The translations under genes and the position numbers were made by a program. Positions 8,195-16,276 of a stretch of 35,720 nucleotides of DNA are shown here, piece by piece. The notes under the pieces are model-generated. The model did no database searches and had not been told where the DNA came from. It saw only the letters and a list, made by a program, of their open reading frames with translations. Positions within the stretch are counted from its first letter, which is position 1. Each line of letters opens with the position of its first letter. This DNA comes from Bryobacterales bacterium. Its GTDB lineage: Bacteria > Acidobacteriota > Terriglobia > Bryobacterales > Bryobacteraceae. Location: assembly GCA_003166875.1 (NCBI GenBank), contig PMUN01000330.1, forward strand, positions 1 through 35,720. Reading direction: 5' to 3'.

Positions 8195-8635
8195 CTACGT
8201 CACGTCCGTCGGATGAACGACGGTAATGCGCTTGTAACGCTTGAAGTCGTCTGGATCGAAGCTGAGGATCTAGTCCACCTGGTGCACCATCATTGCAGCA
8301 ACTATTCGAGCATCATGGACCTGAATCCCGGATACCTTATCGTCAAGCACGAGCTTTCGCCAAGTTGGGAAAATCTTCTGCGTCTCAGGAAGGAGATCGA
8401 AGAGCGTCTGAGAGCGATCCACGTATCGAGCTGCTTGCTCGGGAGTGAAGCCGAGACCATTTCCGGTAGCTGGCCGCGTCGAGGCATTCCAGAATTCGAC
8501 GAGGTTCTGTGCAAAGCAGAGAAGTCACTCACTCTGATGGTAGAGAGACTTCACCGCGCGGCGCGCGGCTGCGCGCAACTGACGGTCGAAAGTTTGGATA
8601 GCACCAACGAGCACATTGGTATCGACTGCAATCAT
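8195..8635 (-). pseudogene. VapC-type PIN-domain toxin inactivated by two nonsense codons
   Basis: One continuous frame of about 146 codons encodes a PIN nuclease. It starts with MIAVDTNVLVGAIQTFD (the first catalytic Asp is present). It continues with QNLVEFWNASTRP (conserved Glu), then VHDARIVAAMMVHQVD and SFDPDDFKRY (late Asp residues). TGA at 8527-8525 and TAG at 8272-8270 interrupt the frame without any frameshift. The ATG overlaps the antitoxin stop by 4 bases (ATGA, 8632-8635), the normal vapBC arrangement. Only a 36-residue N-terminal stub can be made, so the toxin is dead unless stops are read through. Confidence 0.85.
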
Positions 8636-8892
8636 CGATACCAGTTCTCGCGGCGCATTGCCCCTTCACCTATCCCAGGCGGAATCTGAACAGTGTCGAA
8701 AAGCTCGTCGATTGCTCGGTCCCGCTCTTCTCCTTCCCGTGGAAGCGGCTGGACCGATCTCGCGGACTCCAGGGCTGCGGCTTGAGTTGTGATTAACGTT
8801 CGGAGGAAGGCATCAAGCGAGAGACCGCGAGCTTTTGCCTGGGCGACAAGGTTCGCCTCAGCTTCGGGTGGGAGTTCCAGTGTAATCGTCAT
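8632..8892 (-). CDS. VapB-like antitoxin, now without a functional toxin
   Basis: An 86-residue protein. The start at 8892 is supported by GAGG six bases upstream. The N-terminus MTITLELPPEAEANLVAQAK is a ribbon-helix-helix-like strand and helix, and GLSLDAFLRTLI forms the second helix. The acidic, flexible C-terminal half would wrap the PIN toxin. It is coupled by a 4-base overlap to the vapC pseudogene. The reading frame is intact, so the protein may still be made and repress its own promoter. Confidence 0.75.
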   Translation of the reverse strand: MTITLELPPEAEANLVAQAKARGLSLDAFLRTLITTQAAALESARSVQPLPREGEERDRAIDELFDTVQIPPGIGEGAMRRENWYR

Positions 8893-9074
8893 CGGTGCCT
8901 CTTTCAACATCGTACCGCTTAGCAAGTGTGTGGGAAAATATCGGCGGTGTCTGTCTGCCCCCCGCTTGCCCTATCGGCCTTTCTCGCCGGCTAGGGTCGA
9001 TGCCGACGACATGCCTGAACTCCAAGAAGGGAATAGGACAGCAATGAGAGAGGCAATTTTGACCGGCCAGAATC

Positions 9075-9092
9075 TTGTCCCATTCTTGTCCC
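9075..9092. repeat. Two TTGTCCC repeats spaced 11 bases
   Basis: TTGTCCC occurs at 9075 and 9086, exactly 11 bases apart. It is the complement of the GGGACAA unit of the array at 1394-1448. It lies 77 bases before the second tRNA-Phe scar, where an integrase arm-type or excisionase site could sit. Confidence 0.4.
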
Positions 9093-9168
9093 AATAAATG
9101 GGCTGTTTTGGGGACATTGAGGCGGCTTTCGGCCTTTGTTATTAATATGATAGCCCTGAACGAATCCA

Positions 9169-9216
9169 GCCCTGAAAAGGCTGGCGTCGGCGGTTCGATT
9201 CCGTCCCTGGCCACCA
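9169..9216 (+). repeat. 3' half of tRNA-Phe (attachment-site scar), copy 2
   Basis: Identical over 48 bases to 2909-2956. Here the bases before the loop restore a perfect anticodon stem (CAGCC/GGCTG around CTGAAAA), so this copy resembles the original gene more closely. The D-arm and 5' acceptor strand are still absent, so it is not a working tRNA. The two copies are in the same orientation 6.26 kb apart, as attL and attR would be. Confidence 0.7.
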
Positions 9217-9429
9217 TTCCTAACCCTTCCTGTTTCAAACATTTACGCACACTCGCGTGGATCGCCATGAGGTATGGAAGTGCCTCCGTGGAGTCCGTTC
9301 GGAGTCTAAACTCGTCGCGGCTGCGTTCGTGGTAGCCATGGTGGTCATGTGGTGATCAACCGAGAATGCTTTATCTCCTTGTCTTTGAGTGAGATGGTAT
9401 CCATGGTACGCATTGGGAACGATATTAGT

Positions 9430-9456
9430 TGTTGTCTCGCGATTGACGAGACAACA
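9430..9456. promoter_or_regulatory. Perfect 10-bp inverted repeat (operator-like)
   Basis: TGTTGTCTCG and CGAGACAACA surround a 7-nt spacer. The symmetry and length suit a dimeric repressor operator, or a hairpin if transcribed. No regulator gene is adjacent; the nearest gene is the recombinase fragment at 9595. The rest of 9217-9594 shows no gene. Confidence 0.45.
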
Positions 9457-9594
9457 TACATTCAATCTCCTGTACATGCGGTTACCACCCTACCCGCGGA
9501 TTCGTATGCTGAGCTTCGTTGTACTCCGTAGAATTTGCGTTTGGACAAGGATGCGAGCTATGCCTTCCCTGGTGCCGGCCCCTCCTTTCGGTAG

Positions 9595-9762
9595 GTCATC
9601 ATTACGTGGCGGCAGCAGTTCGGTGGCAGCGCGATTGAAGCATCCCAGATGGCTGGCCACAGCGATCTGGAAATGACCGGCGAATACACTTTCGTCACGT
9701 GTGAGCGGCAAAAGGAATTGACCCGTCGCATCCAAGAGAAGTTGGCAGACGCCGCGAAATAA
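9595..9762 (+). pseudogene. C-terminal fragment of a second tyrosine recombinase
   Basis: The frame from just after the TAG at 9592-9594 to the TAA at 9760-9762 encodes IEASQMAGHSDLEMTGEYTF, then ERQKELTRRIQEKLADAAK. The GHS..EMT.EYTFV pattern is the box II region with the nucleophilic Tyr of tyrosine recombinases. It is unlike the fragment at 613-780, so two different integrases have left tails here. The rest of the gene is not visible upstream. Confidence 0.7.
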
Positions 9763-9856
9763 ACGGAACGCCAAATAGGAGACAGCGGCACAGCCTGCAC
9801 CGACCCCTGACGTCCCGAAAAGTCTTGCTGAAACGAAGCCAGTGGCCCGTGGCCCG

Positions 9857-10951
9857 CTACTGGCGCGCCCCCGGGATCCCCGAGGTATCCACCACAGTGA
9901 ACACCTTCTCTCCCGCCGCGTTGGCCACATACAGCTTGGACGAACCCGGTTCCACCGCCAGCGCATACGGCCTTCGTCCCGCCGGCAGTGTCGCCAGAGC
10001 CTGGTTGGTTGCCCCATCAATCACCGTCACGCTATCCCCCTGCGTGTTGGCCGAAAAGACCAGGTTGCGCACCTCATCCACGGCTAACGCTTGCGGGTGC
10101 TCGCCTACGCGCACGGTAGCCACGGCGCGCCGCGTCCGCCCGTCGATCACTGTCACGTCGCCCGAGGCGTAATTGCCCGCATAGACCATGTGCGTCTTCG
10201 AGTTGACGGCGATCGAACTAGTCGTCCGGCCGGCCGTTGTCACCGTATCCTCTCCGGCGTCTCGGCCCAGCGCCTTCACGTCGCCCGTCCCCATCCGCGC
10301 CACGTAAAGTGTGTGGGACGCCTCATCCACCGCCATGCCCCAGGCGTGTTTGCCGCCCTCGCGACGGGTCATCGTCAGCCGTGCTCCATCCAGCACCGTC
10401 ACGGTCCCACTCTCGTAGCTCAGCAGATAAATCGTATTGGCCGCCGAATCCACGGCAATCAGATCCACCGCCCCTGTCCTCAACGGCTTCGAGATGTTGG
10501 TGGCACCGTCGAGAATGCTCGTCTTGTCGGAAAACGTGTTGGTCACATAGATTTGCCCCGTCGCGGAATTGACGGCGATCGAGTAGGGCCTCCGTTCTAC
10601 GGGCACGGTGGCCGCTGCCGTGTCCGTCAAGGGGTCGATCACGGTTACAGTTCCGGCACTCGAGTTGGCCACGTAAACCCGGCCGGACCTCTCGTTGACC
10701 GCCATCGATACCGGGACCGCGCCCACGCCTACGCGTCGGACAGTTCCGGTCTTTGTGTCCAGCACCACCACTTCGGAGCGGGGTTGGTCGATCGCATAGA
10801 CCTTCTTCACCACCGGATTGAAAACGATCGCGCTCGTATGGACAACCCCGCCCTCGGGTTTCCCCTCCGCGGGCTGGGCTGCCGCTGTCACCGCCAGGCC
10901 CGCCAGGGCGAAGGCCAGAGTTCCACCCGCCGCGCGGCTCGCGCGGATCAT
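9857..10951 (-). CDS. Exported YVTN-family beta-propeller protein
   Basis: About 364 residues from the ATG at 10951, which opens a signal peptide (MIRASRAAGG, hydrophobic stretch, AAAQ). A GTG at 10993 would add 14 residues and cannot be excluded. The mature part is a seven-bladed propeller built of about 40-residue YVTN repeats: VYVANSSAGTVTVID, IYVTNTFSDKTSILD, IYLLSYESGTVTVLD and YAGNYASGDVTVIDG. These proteins act outside the cytoplasm as binding scaffolds; some bind metals or surface polymers, and no enzyme activity is implied. It is divergent from the ThuA-like pair at 11066 and may share its control region, which would tie it to the sugar locus. Confidence 0.88.
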   Translation of the reverse strand: MIRASRAAGGTLAFALAGLAVTAAAQPAEGKPEGGVVHTSAIVFNPVVKKVYAIDQPRSEVVVLDTKTGTVRRVGVGAVPVSMAVNERSGRVYVANSSAGTVTVIDPLTDTAAATVPVERRPYSIAVNSATGQIYVTNTFSDKTSILDGATNISKPLRTGAVDLIAVDSAANTIYLLSYESGTVTVLDGARLTMTRREGGKHAWGMAVDEASHTLYVARMGTGDVKALGRDAGEDTVTTAGRTTSSIAVNSKTHMVYAGNYASGDVTVIDGRTRRAVATVRVGEHPQALAVDEVRNLVFSANTQGDSVTVIDGATNQALATLPAGRRPYALAVEPGSSKLYVANAAGEKVFTVVDTSGIPGARQ

Positions 10952-11065
10952 AAAAGAGGCTACCGATGTAATAATTTCTATGAGATAATTCACGTTGTTT
11001 ACTAAGCATCCCCCTTTGGGCCGCCGGATGCAACAGGCTCCGAGGTGACTTCGAGGTTAGAACCA

Positions 11066-11866
11066 ATGTCCGATCGAAACCGCCCGGGCCGCCGCTGCCG
11101 GTCCGCGACGCGTTGCCATGCACTTTTTACGATTCTGGCCGTCTGCGCCTGCTCCGCCCCGGCTCAGACCAAGCCAGCGCCCTTCCGTGTTCTCGCCATC
11201 GCTGAGCGCGGCGGCCTGCACCGGCCCTTTGTCGATGCCGCCAAAGCCTGGCTCGATCGAGAAGGCAAGTCTGACTTTTCGGTGGACTACATCGAGAACA
11301 CCGACACAATCGATGAAGCCCTCCTCGCTCGCTACAGTCTCTTCCTTCAGTTGAACTACCCGCCCTACGCCTGGACGCCCGTCGCGGAACGCGCCTTTCG
11401 CGCGAGCATCGAACAAGGCAGCATCGGCTGGATCGGCTTCCACCACGCTACGCTGCTCGGCGAGTTCGACGGTTATCCGATGTGGCAGTGGTTCTCGGAC
11501 TTCATGGGCGGTATCCGCTTCAAGGACTACATCGCCACCTTCGTTTCCGGCACGGTACACGTGGAGTCCGCTTCGCACCCCGTCATGAAAGGCTTGGGCT
11601 CCACGTTCACCATCGAAAACGAGGAGTGGTACACGTATGATCGCTCTCCACGCCCCAACGTGCGCGTTCTCGCTTCTGTCGATGAGAACTCCTACACGCC
11701 GTCCACCACCAAGAAGATGGGCGACCATCCCGTCGTCTGGACCAATGAACACGTCAAAGCCCGCAACGTCTACATCTTCATGGGGCACCACGCCGAGCTC
11801 TTCCAAAACCCGGCCTTTGTCACCATCTTCCACAACTCCATCCTCTGGGCAGCGGGGAGGAACTGA
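11066..11866 (+). CDS. Exported ThuA-like domain protein 1
   Basis: A 266-residue protein. The ATG at 11066 is chosen because GAGG precedes it; an in-frame GTG at 11045 is weaker. A basic N-terminus is followed by a hydrophobic signal segment (ALFTILAVCACSAPAQ) whose Cys could also suggest a lipoprotein. The rest is a ThuA-like, class-I-glutamine-amidotransferase-like fold. It has FRVLAIAERGGLHRPF at the start, GSIGWIGFHHATL at the centre, a WFSDFMGG motif and a final VYIFMGHHAELFQNPAF. ThuA-like proteins are linked to sugar (for example trehalose) use, though their reaction is not settled. The stop overlaps the start of the next gene by one base, so the two are co-translated. Confidence 0.85.
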   Translation: MSDRNRPGRRCRSATRCHALFTILAVCACSAPAQTKPAPFRVLAIAERGGLHRPFVDAAKAWLDREGKSDFSVDYIENTDTIDEALLARYSLFLQLNYPPYAWTPVAERAFRASIEQGSIGWIGFHHATLLGEFDGYPMWQWFSDFMGGIRFKDYIATFVSGTVHVESASHPVMKGLGSTFTIENEEWYTYDRSPRPNVRVLASVDENSYTPSTTKKMGDHPVVWTNEHVKARNVYIFMGHHAELFQNPAFVTIFHNSILWAAGRN

Positions 11867-12624
11867 TGCGGCGCCTTTCCTGCTCCCTGGTCTTTCTCGC
11901 CCTCTCCGCTGTCCCGGCTTCGGCTGCTGACACCGCGCGCCCGTTCCGGGTACTTGCCTTCTACTCGACACACGCGGAGCCAGACCACGTCGAGTTCGCC
12001 GAGCAGGCCGTTCGCTTCTATGCGGACGCCGCCACCCGGCGCCACTTCACGTTGGAGGCTACCACCAATTGGGACGATCTCACTCCGCAGCGTCTGAAGG
12101 GCATCGACGTGGTGCTTTTTTTGAACGAGTCACCCCACGCGCCCGCGCAACGCACGGCCTTCGAGAATTACATGGAAAGCGGCGGCGGCTGGATCGGCTT
12201 CCACGCCGCCGGGTACAATGACGCCGACACCGGCTGGCCGTGGTTTGTCCGCTTCCTCGGCGGCGCGATCTTCCAAGGCAACAGTTGGCCGCCCCTGCCG
12301 GCCACCGTCGAAGTCGACGACCGCACCGACCCGCTTACACGCCACCTTCCGCCGCGTTTCGTTTCGCCCGACAACGAATGGTACAGTTGGTGGCCGGACC
12401 CGCGGAGCACGCCCGGCGTGCGTGTCCTTCTCACGCTATCCCCGTCGAACTATCCGATCGGCATGAAGGAAACCATCGTCTCCGGCGACGTGCCTATTGT
12501 CTGGACGAACACGCGATACCGGATGCTCTACGTCAACATGGGCCACGGTGACAAGATCTTCACCGAGCCTGTCCAGAACACATTCTTCGAAGACGCCCTG
12601 CTTTGGGCCGCTGGCCGCCGGTGA
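11866..12624 (+). CDS. Exported ThuA-like domain protein 2
   Basis: A 252-residue paralogue of the preceding gene, starting at the A of the upstream TGA, with GGGGAGG as ribosome site. A signal peptide (MRRLSCSLVFLALSAVPASA) leads into the same fold: FRVLAFYSTHAEPDHVEF, GGGWIGFHAAGYNDADTGW, WFVRFLGG, and the end LYVNMGHGDK. The two products may form a heterodimer or act on related substrates. The SIS isomerase gene follows convergently after 21 bases. Confidence 0.85.
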   Translation: MRRLSCSLVFLALSAVPASAADTARPFRVLAFYSTHAEPDHVEFAEQAVRFYADAATRRHFTLEATTNWDDLTPQRLKGIDVVLFLNESPHAPAQRTAFENYMESGGGWIGFHAAGYNDADTGWPWFVRFLGGAIFQGNSWPPLPATVEVDDRTDPLTRHLPPRFVSPDNEWYSWWPDPRSTPGVRVLLTLSPSNYPIGMKETIVSGDVPIVWTNTRYRMLYVNMGHGDKIFTEPVQNTFFEDALLWAAGRR

Positions 12625-12645
12625 GTGGGAAGGCGCGCCTGTTGT

Positions 12646-13749
12646 CTATTGCTCCATGACGCCGTACTGAAACCGCGGCGGCAGCCTGCAGCCATCCCGC
12701 TCGATCATCGCGAGCGTTAACGCCTGCGCTGTAATGATGGATGTGAGGCCCTCCCAGTGCTCGGCCACCGGGTCCAGCCGCACTGGAAGGATGGAGGCCG
12801 TGGCTTCGCGCTCCTGGTCGGAAACCAGGACCACGTTACCGCCCTTCCGTGCGCACTCCGCCGCCAATTTCACTCCCAGATCGGCGCGCCGGCCGAGGGC
12901 CAGGATAATTGCCGCGTGCGTCGAGTCCACATCCAGGTTCGGACCGTGCCGGAAGGCCGCCCCGGTGTGCGCCGCCGCCCGGTGCCCGCTCATCTCGCGA
13001 ATGCACAAAGCGCTCATCACAGCGCCCCCGTAGGCGGCACCGCGGCCGATGATCTCGGTGTTGGCTGCTCCGCGGCAGAAGGACTCCAACTCACTCCGCC
13101 GCGCAAAGATGCGCTCAAGCGATGACGAGAAGGCGTCCGCGGCCGCTTCGGCGTCACGCCGCCAGTCCTGGCCCAGAATCTCGGCAGCCACGACGCTGGC
13201 GGCCGCCGTGGCGTTCGTGTACGTCTTCGTCGCGTTGCCGTACTCCGGCCCCGCCAGAATCGGCAGCCGCCGCCGAGCCATCCGCCAGCATGGGCTCGCC
13301 GTGTTGTTCGAGATCAACACCAGTGGCCGGTCTTCTGCCACCTTCAAAAGTTCGACCAGTTCCGCGCTCTCCCCGGAAGTCGTCAATACCACCGACAGCG
13401 CGGCCTGATCCCAAGTACGCGTCCCGTAGTGCAGCCACTCACCGGCATCCACTGAGAATGCCAGCCGCCCCTCGGCGTCGAGCGGCACCGAGCCGCCGTA
13501 GGACGAGCATAGCGAAGCGCCCATGCCAAGAAATAACACCGGTCCGGGTGCGGCGCACAACTTCCTGATCTCCGCCAGTTGCAGGCGGATTTCCGGGTCC
13601 GTGGCGTAGGAGCGCAACAAACCTCGCAACCGCTCCGGCTGCTCCCGGCACTCCAATTCCAGGATCTGGATGCCAGTGGCACGCAGCAACTCCGGCGCCG
13701 GCTCCACTCCGCCAATCCATCGCGGGGTTTGGTTGTTCCGCATTTCCAT
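12646..13749 (-). CDS. SIS-domain sugar-phosphate isomerase/deaminase
   Basis: A 367-residue protein from the ATG at 13749, preceded by GGGGGC; an in-frame TTG at 13806 is unlikely. Two SIS domains are visible. The first starts near VLFLGMGASLCSSYG and contains TTSGESAELVELL, the Ser/Thr-rich phosphosugar loop. The second starts near IIGRGAAYGGAVMSALCIRE and ends with AFRHGPNLDV, the HGP motif of GlmS/AgaS-type isomerases. There is no glutaminase domain, so it is not a glucosamine synthase; deamination or isomerisation of an amino- or keto-sugar phosphate fits better. It is divergent from the MFS permease gene with palindromes between them. Confidence 0.88.
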   Translation of the reverse strand: MEMRNNQTPRWIGGVEPAPELLRATGIQILELECREQPERLRGLLRSYATDPEIRLQLAEIRKLCAAPGPVLFLGMGASLCSSYGGSVPLDAEGRLAFSVDAGEWLHYGTRTWDQAALSVVLTTSGESAELVELLKVAEDRPLVLISNNTASPCWRMARRRLPILAGPEYGNATKTYTNATAAASVVAAEILGQDWRRDAEAAADAFSSSLERIFARRSELESFCRGAANTEIIGRGAAYGGAVMSALCIREMSGHRAAAHTGAAFRHGPNLDVDSTHAAIILALGRRADLGVKLAAECARKGGNVVLVSDQEREATASILPVRLDPVAEHWEGLTSIITAQALTLAMIERDGCRLPPRFQYGVMEQ

Positions 13750-13795
13750 CGTATGCCCCCGTTTCCGTCTCCACGCGGCACACGCCGCTTGGCTC

Positions 13796-13831
13796 CTTGT
13801 AAACAAGCATTACAAAGTGCTTAAATTGTAA
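13796..13831. promoter_or_regulatory. Palindromic operator candidates between isomerase and permease genes
   Basis: CTTGT-AA-ACAAG (13796-13807) is a 5-bp-arm palindrome. TTACAA (13810-13815) and TTGTAA (13826-13831) form a second, wider inverted repeat. All lie in the 127-bp divergent region, well placed for a repressor such as the ROK protein at 16277-17488 to control both genes. A lone TTGTAA also occurs at 17596 upstream of that repressor gene. Confidence 0.4.
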
Positions 13832-13876
13832 CCGAAGGCGCTAGAGTGCGGCTAGCAGCGACAACGGAGGCCAAGC

Positions 13877-15253
13877 TTGAACCAGCGAACAGCGCCGGGA
13901 CAGACGGGCGTGAATCGACCCTTCCTCTCGAAAATTTCTCTCATCGCCGGCCTCGGCGGCCTCCTCTATGGCTACGACATGGGTATCATCGCGGCCGCCA
14001 TGGTCTTCCTCCGCACGTCGTTCCATCTCTCCACCGAGGCCCAATCGTGGGTGGTGAGCAGCGTGCTCGTCGGCGCCATGGCCGGCGCCCTGACCGGCGG
14101 CGCCCTCGCAGATGGGCTGGGTCGCCGTCCCACGCTGATGGCTGGCGGTGTTCTCTTCGTCGCCGGCTCGATGCTTGCCATGTTCGCCCCGAACGTAGCC
14201 ACGATCCTTGCCGCCCGAGCCCTGCTCGGCGTCGCCGTCGGGTTCAACTCCGTGACCGCCCCCGTCTATGTCTCCGAGCTCGCGCCACCGCAATCCCGGG
14301 GAATGCTGGTCGGCCTCTACCAGTTCACCCTGACCTGTGGCATCGCTCTGGCGGACCTCGCCGGCTACTTGTTGGCCCCCGCCGAAAACTGGCGCCTGAT
14401 GTTCGGCCTGGGCGCCATCCCCGCCCTGCTCTTCCTATTGCTTGTTTTCGGAGTCCCGGAGAGCCCCCGCTGGCTCCTCGCCCACGGTCACGATTCCGAG
14501 GCGGTAGCCATCCTTGAGTCCTATGCCGGCTCGAGCGGCGCTCGTGCCATCCTGGAAGATCTGCGTGCCGGCCTCAGAACCGCCGTGGAGCGTCGCTGGA
14601 GCGCGTTGTTTGCCCCGGCAGCCCGACGCGGCCTTGTGGTCGCCGTCGGGTTTACCGTCCTTCAGCAGGTCACCGGGATCAACACGATCATTTACTATGG
14701 CCCCCGCATCTTCGCCCTCGCCGGTGTCGCCTCCAGCCAGAGCGCCATCTTCGCCACCTTCGTAATTGCCGTCATGAACGTGCTGGCCACGGTTGTCGCT
14801 CTGGTCCTGGTGGACCGCATCGGCCGCAAGCCGCTGCTCTATTGGGGCGTCGGGGGTATGACCGCATCCTTGTTCCTACTCTCGTTCGCCTTCCACGCTA
14901 AAGACGCCCTCGGCGCTTCATTGGGCTTGGTCGCCGCCGGTTGCCTGTCCCTGTACATCGTCTGCTTCGCCTGCAGCATGGGCCCCATCGCCTGGATTCT
15001 TGTCGCGGAGGTTTTCCCGCTGCGGCTGCGCAGCCGTGGCGCTGCCGCAGCGACGCTTGGCTCCGGCCTGTCGAACTTCCTGGTTTCTCTGACTTTCCTC
15101 TCGCTCATCGAGACAGCCGGCAACAGCCTGACCTTCGCCGTGTACGGCGCCTTCTGCGTCCTCACGCTCCTGTTTGTTCACTACATAGTTCCCGAAACCA
15201 AGGGCCGCGAACTGGAAAGCATCAGTTCTACGCCGGCCGTCACCAAGGCATAA
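13877..15253 (+). CDS. MFS sugar:H+ symporter (sugar porter family)
   Basis: A 458-residue, 12-helix permease of the XylE/GalP/GLUT family. The start is a TTG with GGAGG seven bases before it; no ATG lies upstream of helix 1, so the TTG is well supported. Family signatures are present: GGLLYGYDMG in helix 1, ADGLGRRPTL in loop 2-3, PVYVSELAPPQSRG after helix 4, GVPESPRWLLAHG after helix 6, VLQQVTGINTIIYYGP in helix 7, VDRIGRKPL in loop 8-9, and VPETKGRELESI at the C-terminus. It is located in the inner membrane and imports a monosaccharide with protons. The ROK kinase gene follows after 7 bases, so import and phosphorylation are probably in one operon. Confidence 0.93.
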   Translation: MNQRTAPGQTGVNRPFLSKISLIAGLGGLLYGYDMGIIAAAMVFLRTSFHLSTEAQSWVVSSVLVGAMAGALTGGALADGLGRRPTLMAGGVLFVAGSMLAMFAPNVATILAARALLGVAVGFNSVTAPVYVSELAPPQSRGMLVGLYQFTLTCGIALADLAGYLLAPAENWRLMFGLGAIPALLFLLLVFGVPESPRWLLAHGHDSEAVAILESYAGSSGARAILEDLRAGLRTAVERRWSALFAPAARRGLVVAVGFTVLQQVTGINTIIYYGPRIFALAGVASSQSAIFATFVIAVMNVLATVVALVLVDRIGRKPLLYWGVGGMTASLFLLSFAFHAKDALGASLGLVAAGCLSLYIVCFACSMGPIAWILVAEVFPLRLRSRGAAAATLGSGLSNFLVSLTFLSLIETAGNSLTFAVYGAFCVLTLLFVHYIVPETKGRELESISSTPAVTKA

Positions 15254-15260
15254 CGTTTTC

Positions 15261-16265
15261 ATGATCGATCCACCACCACGCGAGGTACACTACGGCACCG
15301 CTTCCCAGCCGGCCCTGCCGGGAGACGGTTTTGTTCTCGGAGCCGACATCGGAGGCACGAATCTGCGTGTCGCCCTCGCTGATTCTTCGGGCCGGATCCT
15401 GGCATGCCAACGCGCTTCCATTGCGGGCGTGCGGGACCCGCTCCAGGTAGTGGCCAGGATGCGCGAGCTCGCCTCCGCGCTGCTCTCTGAATTCTCGGTG
15501 GCGCCAGCGGCGCTTCGGGCCATTGGTGCCGGCGCACCCGGCGTCACCGATGCCGAGCACGGCATCGTCATCGCCACGTCCTACCTTATGGGCTGGACGG
15601 ACGTGCCCCTGCGGGCCCATCTCGAAGACGCGTTCGGCATTCCCGCCGCCATCGACAACGACGTCAACCTCGCCGCATTCGGCGAAAGCCGGGCCGGCAT
15701 CGCCCAAGCGGCGGACGACTTCGTCTTTCTGGCCATCGGCACCGGCATCGGCGCCGGCATCGTCCTCAACCGCCAGATTCACCACGGCAGCACCTGGCGG
15801 GCCGGCGAAATCGGATACTTGCTCGTCCCGGGCGTCTCGGAAGAGCCCGTAGGCCACGGCGATCCTGGCCCATTTGAAGCGCAGGTCGGCGGCGAAGGCA
15901 TCCGCCGGCAATGGCTCGGCCGCTGGAGCCCGGCGTGTACATCGCTGCCCCGCGACCTCACCGCCACGGAGATTTTCGACCACGCCCGCGCCGGCGACGC
16001 CCTAGCCTCCGAGGTGCTCCGCGACACCGCCCGCATGCTCTCTTACGGCATCTACAATCTGGCGTTGGTGTTGAACTGCCCCATATTTGTCCTCGGCGGC
16101 AGCGTCGGTCTCCATCCGGTCCTCGGCGACGAGATTCGCCGCCGCCTCCGTCAGCGGGGCGATCGGGCCCTGCCGCTGATCGTCCAAAGCGCGCTCGGAG
16201 ATCAGGCCCAGCTCACCGGAGCCGTGCATCTGGCCATCGACGTCGCGGCTACGGCGTTGGGATGA
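15261..16265 (+). CDS. ROK-family sugar kinase lacking the usual zinc motif
   Basis: A 334-residue kinase with the phosphate-binding ADIGGTNLRVAL loop near residue 28, GAGAPG in the hinge, the catalytic region AIDNDVNLAAFGE with its Asp, and a second ATP loop AIGTGIGAGIVLN. Typical ROK kinases carry a GExGH motif followed by CxCGxxGC, which bind zinc. Here the stretch reads GEIGYLLV with Tyr for His and no Cys cluster, so it should be zinc-free. It would phosphorylate the sugar imported by the preceding permease (7-base gap), giving a 6-phosphate for the SIS isomerase. The exact sugar is unknown. Confidence 0.88.
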   Translation: MIDPPPREVHYGTASQPALPGDGFVLGADIGGTNLRVALADSSGRILACQRASIAGVRDPLQVVARMRELASALLSEFSVAPAALRAIGAGAPGVTDAEHGIVIATSYLMGWTDVPLRAHLEDAFGIPAAIDNDVNLAAFGESRAGIAQAADDFVFLAIGTGIGAGIVLNRQIHHGSTWRAGEIGYLLVPGVSEEPVGHGDPGPFEAQVGGEGIRRQWLGRWSPACTSLPRDLTATEIFDHARAGDALASEVLRDTARMLSYGIYNLALVLNCPIFVLGGSVGLHPVLGDEIRRRLRQRGDRALPLIVQSALGDQAQLTGAVHLAIDVAATALG

Positions 16266-16276
16266 GCGGGTGCGGC

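Noticed and set aside
8858-9268. Minus-strand frames containing VARDGIEPPTPAFSG and GRNRTADASLF
   Set aside because: Same artefact from the second tRNA-Phe 3' copy; it also overlaps the antitoxin gene antisense.
10091-11005. Plus-strand frame of 304 codons opposite the YVTN gene
   Set aside because: His/Arg-rich composition typical of an antisense shadow of a repeat-containing gene; the minus strand has clear YVTN repeats.
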